Shown in pieces: positions 58,060 through 64,000 of a DNA stretch of 64,000 nt. Source of the stretch: Tetracentron sinense (lineage: Eukaryota > Streptophyta > Magnoliopsida > Trochodendrales > Trochodendraceae). Both the position numbers and the translations under genes were made by a program. The DNA lies in assembly GCA_015143295.1 (NCBI GenBank), contig CM026559.1, forward strand, positions 20,040,826-20,104,825. Direction: 5' to 3'. How positions within the stretch are numbered: the stretch's first letter is position 1; each line of letters starts with the position of its first letter. A model generated the notes under the pieces. That model made no database searches. It saw nothing but the letters and a program-made list of their open reading frames with translations, and was not told the DNA's origin.

Positions 58060-58830
58060 TTTTGTAACCCAAAATAGCCCCTAAAAGTTAGGATACTTTT
58101 GGCTGGTGAAGTCATTACCAAGCCATCATGTAAAACACATAAGACATACTATAGTAGCAATAGAACACAAAAGTTCTTCTATACATACTATATTCCCAAG
58201 TTTATAAACTACCTAAAGTAAAGAGTGAACATCCTCACTTATCAAAAAGTATATAAAAATCTCTCCCTCTCATCACTCCTTATAGGGCCACCTAGAAAAA
58301 GGTCCTCTGTTGCTTCTAAAGACCCTCTGGAGTTTGCTCCTTCTCAACATATTCTTCCTCGACCCAAGACTCCCGAGAACGCTCGCAGTTATCGAAAGGA
58401 CCTGTCGAAGTAACATTTCGGCTGAGCATGAAATACTCAGCGTATACACTCCACTATATAACAATATCATAATTTCACATGCTTTCATATAGACAGTTCA
58501 TCAGATACACATGCAAATGAAATCAAATACAGAAAACCTCTTTTCAAAGACATTGTGCATACTTTTCAGAACATATACTTTTTTACCCTTTATATTTCAT
58601 AACATATTCTCATAGCTTCTTTTCATATCTTTTACACTTGCACTTGGATCATTACACTTGCTTTTCACAGGACTTTTATGTGAGCTTTACTATTGCCTAC
58701 CCTCAAGGAGTAGAGTCCATTAGCATCACATACAAGGTATGCCTAGTAGCCATACTTGGTCTGAGCATACTAGCACTACTGACTAACCTCCCCGTTGGTA
58801 TATTTGCACATAATTCTTTCGGACACAGAT

Positions 58831-58945
58831 GATAGCGCCTTAACTGACTATTAAGATACCATTATCATCCTTCCAATTACACTTATTCTTTTGGAACAAA
58901 ATGATAGCGCCTTAACTAACTGTTAAGATACCATTATCATTCTCC
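58831..58945. repeat. 72-bp tandem repeat in LTR-L
   Basis: Two units begin 'gatagcgccttaact' at 58831 and 58903. Confidence 0.75.
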
Positions 58946-59278
58946 CATTGCCACTTTCTTTTTCTTTGCTTTTTCGGATACATATACATATACAAAACTC
59001 AAATCATGCACATGCATGCTCATATGTCAATTGGGAATAAACATGGTAGACAATTGGAAACACTTGAACATATGGCATATGCTTTTCTCATTCATTTAAA
59101 CCAAATCACATAATCATTTACACATGACACATGCTTGAATTCATCGTATAATCGCTTGGTTCATTTGGTTTTAAACATATAATCATCACATCATGACTAG
59201 TAGGATTTCCTACTAGTCTTCATTAAAACACATAGACTTTCTCAGGTTTGCAAAGAGGGATCATGAAACTATAAACTA

Positions 59279-59519
59279 GTAGAGTGTATCTACAATCTTC
59301 TCATCATAGCACATAGTTTCCATCTTCAATTTCATTCAAAACATGCTTTTCATCTTTAGGTTTGAGCATAGAATTATCACAAAATTATATAGTAGAGGGT
59401 ATCTACAATCTTTCCATCATAGTACATAGTTTTCATCTTCAATTTCATTCGAAACGTGCTTTTCATCTTTAGGTTTAAGCATAGAATTGTCACAAAATTA
59501 TATAATAGAGGGTATCTAC
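59279..59519. repeat. About 112-bp tandem repeat in LTR-L
   Basis: Units begin near 59279, 59391 and 59503 (partial) with 'agtagagggtatctacaatc' or a variant. The unit contains the donor-like GT, so this LTR carries three donor-like sites. Confidence 0.75.
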
Positions 59520-59821
59520 CTTCCACAACCCATTCCCTACGTTTTACTCGCTTTGGAATACGCCTTAGAAGAAAGAAAAGGCTTTGAGCAAGCTTATGGA
59601 ATCAAATCTAAGCTTGAGAAAGCTCGAGGAAGTGAAGATCGGACTTCGGAAGTGCTAACCAAGCTTCACCTTTAGTATAGGTTCAAATCCTAGCTTCTCT
59701 CTCTCTAAAAACTCTCCAAACTTGCTTAAAGGGTTTGTGAAAGTCTTAACACATGAGAATGGGGTCATATAAGGGTCTTGGGGTTGCCAAAACCCCAAAA
59801 GACCCTTAAAAATATCTCCAA

Positions 59822-59986
59822 AGGTCAACCAAGCAAAATGGCAGGAGTTGGTCGACCGGATTGGCTCAGTCGGTCGACCGGATTGCCACATCCCGTCAAC
59901 CGGCCAAAAACCTCTCTTCTGGAAATTTTCCCCATACAAACCCTTGAGGCAGTCGGTCGACCAGATTTGGGGTCGGTCGATCAGAT
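59822..59986 (-). promoter_or_regulatory. Palindrome array of LTR-L (CGGTCGACCG)
   Basis: Six copies of 'gtcggtcgaccgg' or variants, split by the 'tccccatacaaac' spacer. About 50 bp from the TATA-like box. Confidence 0.7.
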
Positions 59987-60492
59987 CCCTCTTTTACCTG
60001 TTTTCACTTTTCCCTCACTTACTGCTTTGACCATAACTTTTGACTGACTTATCGGATTTAGGCGATTCAACTTGTATTTGACTTGAAATTTAAAGGGAAA
60101 CAAATTTGTGTCTAATGGACAAGTCCAAATTCTGAATTTTTAATAGTCCAAATAGGACTTAAAGTGGAGGATATTTTTTTCTCATTTTGTTTACCGTTAA
60201 GAGTATTTCTACTCTTAGTTTCAAACACCTTGACACCCAATTACACACACATTACTCTTAGGGTAGTTTATACCCTTTGTCTTAAACACACAACCACTCA
60301 CACACATAAACCATAACCACATTTCATTAACATAAAATCATAAAATTACGGGAAGGCTTTTAGGCCTTCAATGCACTATTCACAGGCTATGCAAATGAGA
60401 TCCGGGATTCTACGATAGACATGTGGCCATTATCTGTGGGAGGGAAAAATGGTCTCATGGGATTGTTGAACAATTCAAGGTCGACATATGTA

Positions 60493-60643
60493 CACTGTGG
60501 GGATAGTCCAGTAGTAGTGTATCCCTCACTAGGAGAGAGGTCCCAAGATCAATCTCATGAGGAGAGTGTGACTCTACCCTGCAACAGATACTAACCCTAT
60601 ATACTAACCCAAGAGTTCCTAAAACAAAAAAAAAAAAAAAAAA
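60493..60643 (+). mobile_element. SINE with poly-A tail
   Basis: 'gtccagtagtagtgtatccc' resembles an A-box region and 'aggtcccaagatcaatctca' a B box. It closes with about 18 A at 60626-60643. Confidence 0.65.
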
Positions 60644-60778
60644 TCAAGCTCGACCGTGAAGCAACAGTCCATGTCCCTTTGTGTAAAATACAGTTCTTTT
60701 TTGGTAAGAGGTACCTAACACAAGCAATCCGTGTAATATAGAGTATATGCATGGAGATTTTTCTTTTAGAGTGTTATT

Positions 60779-61128
60779 CTTCTCCAGTTGTAACCAGTTT
60801 TGCCAAAACTGGTTACACCCCTAAGGTGGCCACATGTCCCTTTTGACATATCTTACATGTGGGTAAGATTCACTAACCCCTAGGGGTTTACCCACTATCC
60901 TTGGTTTTTAGAAAAATATAATAAAAAATTTTGTTAATTGTGGTTAAAATTTACCAACTCCTAGGGTTAATTATTTTTCATATTTTTTTCTAAAAACCAA
61001 AGATAGGTGGATGAACCGTAGAGGTAGGTGAATCTTAACCACAATAAGGGGTGCAAAAAGGGACACGTGGTGACCATAGGGGGGGGGGGGGTAACCGGTT
61101 TTGCCAAAAACCGGTTACAATGGGAGAA
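60779..61128. mobile_element. Foldback MITE with a hairpin in each end
   Basis: The ends are inverted ('tcttctccagttgtaacc' against 'ggttacaatgggagaaga'). Each end also holds its own palindrome, 'gtaaccagttttgcc' with 'aaaactggttac' on the left and a near-identical one on the right. The interior matches the family at 13185 and 57031. Confidence 0.75.
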
Positions 61129-61460
61129 GATTTTTTTTTTTGGTTAACAGGTAAAAATTTCATTCAAGTTTGGAAACAGGGTGTCCAAAGACTGGACATG
61201 ATCCCTATTTGGACTAGAGAAATCTCCTACAAAATACTCTGAGGAAGACATGAGAATACTCTCATTGAGTGCTTTCTGAGCAATGGAATGAGCAAAGCCA
61301 TTCGCCTCTCTATTAATATACTTGAAATGCACTTCGTTACATTTTTGGGCCAACATCTTAATATCTTCAACAATAGAGCTGATTTTCACAAGAAGAAGAA
61401 AAGAGGAACGGGAGAGAAAATCCACAATCTCTTTTGAATCAGATTCAATGACGATTTACC
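61129..61460 (-). mobile_element. LINE 3' fragment: end of RNase H with poly-A
   Basis: On the minus strand the frame reads VIESDSKEIVDFLSR, then YINREANGFAHSIAQKAL, the late motifs of the RNase H domain of plant LINEs. It ends in about 11 A at 61130-61140, next to the MITE. The rest of the element is absent. Confidence 0.75.
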
Positions 61461-61650
61461 AGTCATGTTTTTATTATAAAGTTTAGGTAATAACAATAGT
61501 ATTACTTTACAGCCCTATGTTACTTGTTTCGAGGAGAATGACAACAAATAGCTAGCTAACATTTTTTTTTGCATTTTTGCATCAGCAGATCAAAAGAGCC
61601 ACATTGTTGGAACTTCTGCTGCGTCCACGACCTTCCCTAATTGTAGTTGG
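61461..61650. other. Probable 3' UTR of the NLR gene
   Basis: Short non-coding stretch between the LINE fragment and the NLR stop codon. Confidence 0.4.
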
Positions 61651-63999
61651 TCACCCAATGATGACATGTTTAATGTGGGCAATCTTGTGCCAGTCCTCGC
61701 CCTTCTCCCTCTCGCATCGTCTCTTCAGATGAGGGCAAACTCTAATCTCCAAGGTTTGTAGGGCAGTGAGTAGTTGCAGTCCTTCGGGCAATAAAGTCAG
61801 CTTTTCACAATGCAGAATCGTTAACCTTTGAAGCGACGTGAGGTATTGTATCCCCTCCTCTGGAAAAGACTTCAATTTAGGTAAGCCACAAATGTACAGA
61901 TCTCGAAGCGAAATAAGGTGCTTTAGATCATCTGCAAGCAACGACTCTAGCTCTTCGCAATCTACAATTGTCAGCTTCTCAAGGTCTTTCAGATATCGCA
62001 GCCCTGAAAGAGACGTTAGACTAACACAGTTTCCAATATTTAGATTTAGGAGAGAGCTCAACCCTTGAAACACCTCCTCCGCCAAAGACACTAGAGCATG
62101 ACAACTGCTAATCTTTAAGGATTTGAGAGAGGTGAGGTTTGGAAATCCTTGTGACCAAGAAACCAACTCCTTACAGTGAATAATTTCCAATGATGTTAGT
62201 GCAGTAAGATTTTCAAGCTCCCTTGGCAGAGTCTTAAGCTTGGGGAGGAATCTCAAAATCAGAGATTGAAGAGCCGTAAGGGTTCCTAGTACCCCTTCTG
62301 GGAAATATATCAGCTCACTAAATCCACCAGCATCAAGGGAAGAAAGAGAAGTTAAGTTTTTCAATGATCTTAGTATTACTTTATTACCAAACCACACTTC
62401 CAAATGTTCCAGCGCAGGTATCAATGGGAAGCTTATTAGTTTGGGGCATCTTCCTATGAGCAACCCCCTAAGGCAATGGAATACTTCTCCCACTTCCTCG
62501 TTCGACCACTCCACCAAATTTTCCATACCCTGGATGGAGAGCTTCTCTAGTGAGGGAAATCCCTTCACCACGCCTTCCCCGTAGAACTCATTCCCAATGT
62601 GTGTTACACAATTCCATTCACTTACATAGAGATCCTTAAGGTGGGGTAATTTCCCAAGTGGCGGGAGGAGTTCACATTTTTTCCAGTTGATGAATTGTAT
62701 TTTTACCAAATTCGAAAGCGACGGAGCTCCCATCCAACTAGGAGACGTCAAACCGCCGTATCCGCTTATCGTCAACTTTCTTATACTCTGGTGAGGTTGA
62801 AGTCCTTCTAGTACCTCTTCGTTGTTCTCCCCATCAAATTCCCAATATAATCCCAATGAGGACAGGTTTTGCTTTCTTATCAACTTGGCTTCTTTAGCTT
62901 CTACTGAATTTTTCACATGCTCAAGTCCTTTTATCTCTAGTTCTCCTCTAAGCTGGTTCAAATCTTGCAAGTTGAAGATATGGCACCCACTCTTCTGGCC
63001 TACAATGAAGTTGCTCAATGTCCGGAGGTTATTCAATTGTCCCATCCCAATTGGCATGTAAGTTAAATTGTCACACCCATGAATGTCTAGGTGTCTGAGG
63101 CTACTCATGTTCTTCATGTCTTTTGGCAACTTTTGAAGCTGACCACATCCCCCCAGTTTCAATGTTTGCAAATATCTTAGGCTAGTAAAAGATTCAGGTA
63201 ATACAGTAATCTCAGTGTGGGAGAGGTTGATGTGTCTCAGATGTTTCAATTTACCTATTGAAATGGGTAGATTATTAATAACAGAGTGACTAAGATCCAA
63301 CACTCGGAGGTATCTAAGGTTTGAGGAAGAGGAATGAAGAGCCTTGATTATTTCCAAAGAAGGATATTTTAAAAGGAGTGTACGTATGGGCTGCGATATA
63401 AGTAGAGACTCAAGAGGGGTTGACCATGTTTCTAAATTAGAAATCAATGACAAATGTCGAATCCTTGTGTGAATATCCTTTACCTTTCTGACCTCAATGA
63501 TAGAACATTTCTCCTCCATAAGTGAACATGCGAGATCATGGACAAGGTCATGCATCTTACATCTTTCTATATTGTCATCCTCATCCTTTTCTATTTCTTG
63601 GAAGAAAGACCTCCATAGCAAGTCATTGAAAATCTTATTTCCAACATCTTCTAGCTCCATTGTTCCTTCAGGTTGAATAAAACCATTAGCAATCCATAAA
63701 TAAATCAGTTCTTCCTTTTTCATTGAATAATCTTTCGGAAATACAGAACAATAAGAAAAACATTGCCTCGAATGTGGGGATAGATGGTTGTAGCTCAATC
63801 TTAGGGCTGGCAAAATGGTATTTTCTTCATCTTCTGGTAGACCCCAAATTTCACTCTCTCTCACTTGCAACCATTCGATCTCGTCACTTTTGGTGCTCAT
63901 TAAGCTTCCTAATGCCTTTGCAGCTAGAGGTATGCCCCCACACTTTTTCACAATCTCCTTCCCAATCTCTACTAATTTTGGATTCTTCAGGCTGCCCAT
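61651..63999 (-). CDS. CC-NBS-LRR disease resistance protein, RGA type (partial)
   Basis: An uninterrupted frame of 782 codons runs off the window, and the first Met is almost certainly internal. NLRs of this class sense pathogen effectors in the cytoplasm and trigger cell death. Visible parts: a GLPLA-type motif GGIPLAAKALGSLM (residues 21-34), an RNBS-D motif CFSYCSVFPKDY (about 80), LWIANGF (about 102), an MHD motif CKMHDLVHDLACSL (about 147), then LRRs from about residue 190 to 765, for example LRHINLSHTEITVLPESF. The C-terminus CEREKGEDWHKIAHIKH is typical of RGA3/RGA4-like proteins. About 400 residues (CC, P-loop, kinase motifs) are missing beyond 63999. The motifs present are intact, so the gene may be functional. 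Confidence 0.92.
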   Translation of the reverse strand: MGSLKNPKLVEIGKEIVKKCGGIPLAAKALGSLMSTKSDEIEWLQVRESEIWGLPEDEENTILPALRLSYNHLSPHSRQCFSYCSVFPKDYSMKKEELIYLWIANGFIQPEGTMELEDVGNKIFNDLLWRSFFQEIEKDEDDNIERCKMHDLVHDLACSLMEEKCSIIEVRKVKDIHTRIRHLSLISNLETWSTPLESLLISQPIRTLLLKYPSLEIIKALHSSSSNLRYLRVLDLSHSVINNLPISIGKLKHLRHINLSHTEITVLPESFTSLRYLQTLKLGGCGQLQKLPKDMKNMSSLRHLDIHGCDNLTYMPIGMGQLNNLRTLSNFIVGQKSGCHIFNLQDLNQLRGELEIKGLEHVKNSVEAKEAKLIRKQNLSSLGLYWEFDGENNEEVLEGLQPHQSIRKLTISGYGGLTSPSWMGAPSLSNLVKIQFINWKKCELLPPLGKLPHLKDLYVSEWNCVTHIGNEFYGEGVVKGFPSLEKLSIQGMENLVEWSNEEVGEVFHCLRGLLIGRCPKLISFPLIPALEHLEVWFGNKVILRSLKNLTSLSSLDAGGFSELIYFPEGVLGTLTALQSLILRFLPKLKTLPRELENLTALTSLEIIHCKELVSWSQGFPNLTSLKSLKISSCHALVSLAEEVFQGLSSLLNLNIGNCVSLTSLSGLRYLKDLEKLTIVDCEELESLLADDLKHLISLRDLYICGLPKLKSFPEEGIQYLTSLQRLTILHCEKLTLLPEGLQLLTALQTLEIRVCPHLKRRCEREKGEDWHKIAHIKHVIIG

Positions 64000-64000
64000 G

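Larger units (their letters stand above)
58060..60414 (-). mobile_element. LTR-L: solo Gypsy-type LTR
   Basis: A duplication ATAGA lies at 58055-58059 and 60415-60419. The termini are worn. Parts: palindrome array (59822-59986), TATA-like box (about 59764-59772), donor-like 'ag|gtagat' (about 59516), tandem repeats (58831-58945 and 59279-59519), stem-loop (58421-58440) and a WVEEEYVEKEQTPEGL frame (about 58316-58372). Confidence 0.82.

Overview
The window looks like a plant nuclear genome, most likely a non-grass angiosperm (probably a eudicot). The evidence is a chloroplast-type PPR gene, a CC-NBS-LRR resistance gene, plant-style Copia and Gypsy retrotransposons, hAT, CACTA and MULE-like elements, tRNA-derived SINEs, and AT-rich gene-poor DNA. 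I could not fix the species from sequence alone. Only two host genes look functional. One is a complete intronless PPR10-like gene at 46112-48649 (+). The other is an RGA-type NLR at 61651-63999 (-), cut by the window edge.

Layout: 1-1544 is the end of a Gypsy-type LTR. 1805-8500 is gene-free DNA with a long-TIR element, MITEs and SINEs. 9210-11394 is a solo LTR (5-bp duplication GTGTC). 11644-12444 is an hAT element (perfect 8-bp duplication CTTTTGAA). 13185-13660 holds foldback MITEs. 13916-17337 is a DUF4283/zinc-knuckle LINE-type reading frame split by a solo LTR. 17403-45182 is a pile of nested LTR elements. 46112-53569 holds the PPR gene and a decayed partial copy of it that was hit by an hAT element and is bounded by a CACTA terminus. 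53570-61460 is transposon-rich. 61651-63999 is the NLR.

The nesting can be read from target-site duplications (TSDs). Gypsy LTR-D (-) holds solo LTR-E (+, GCTTG). LTR-E holds Copia-G (+, GAGAT) and a 5'-truncated LINE, and Copia-G holds solo LTR-F (+, GAACA). Next to it, solo LTR-I (-, ACAAC) holds solo LTR-J (TTATA) and solo LTR-K (-, GGTGA), and LTR-K holds a solo LTR of the Copia-G family (LTR-M, CATAG). LTR-B (TTGAA), LTR-C (ATGGA) and LTR-L (ATAGA) are further solo copies.

The most unusual signal is in the large non-coding-looking LTRs (A, B, C, D, E, F, I, K, L). Most share one architecture: an array of palindromes with a TCGA core about 50-75 bp upstream of a TATA box, a leader ending in a splice-donor-like AAG|GT, a tandem repeat private to each copy, a conserved stem-loop, an acceptor-like YAG|GT, and a short acidic reading frame around PEPWVEEEY whose codons differ mainly at synonymous positions. 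The palindrome changes between LTRs (GGTCGACC, GATCGATC, GACGATCGATCGTC) but is kept uniform within each. An unrelated Copia family in the same window has AGGGTCGACCCT arrays in the same position. I know of no description of this arrangement, but I could not search.
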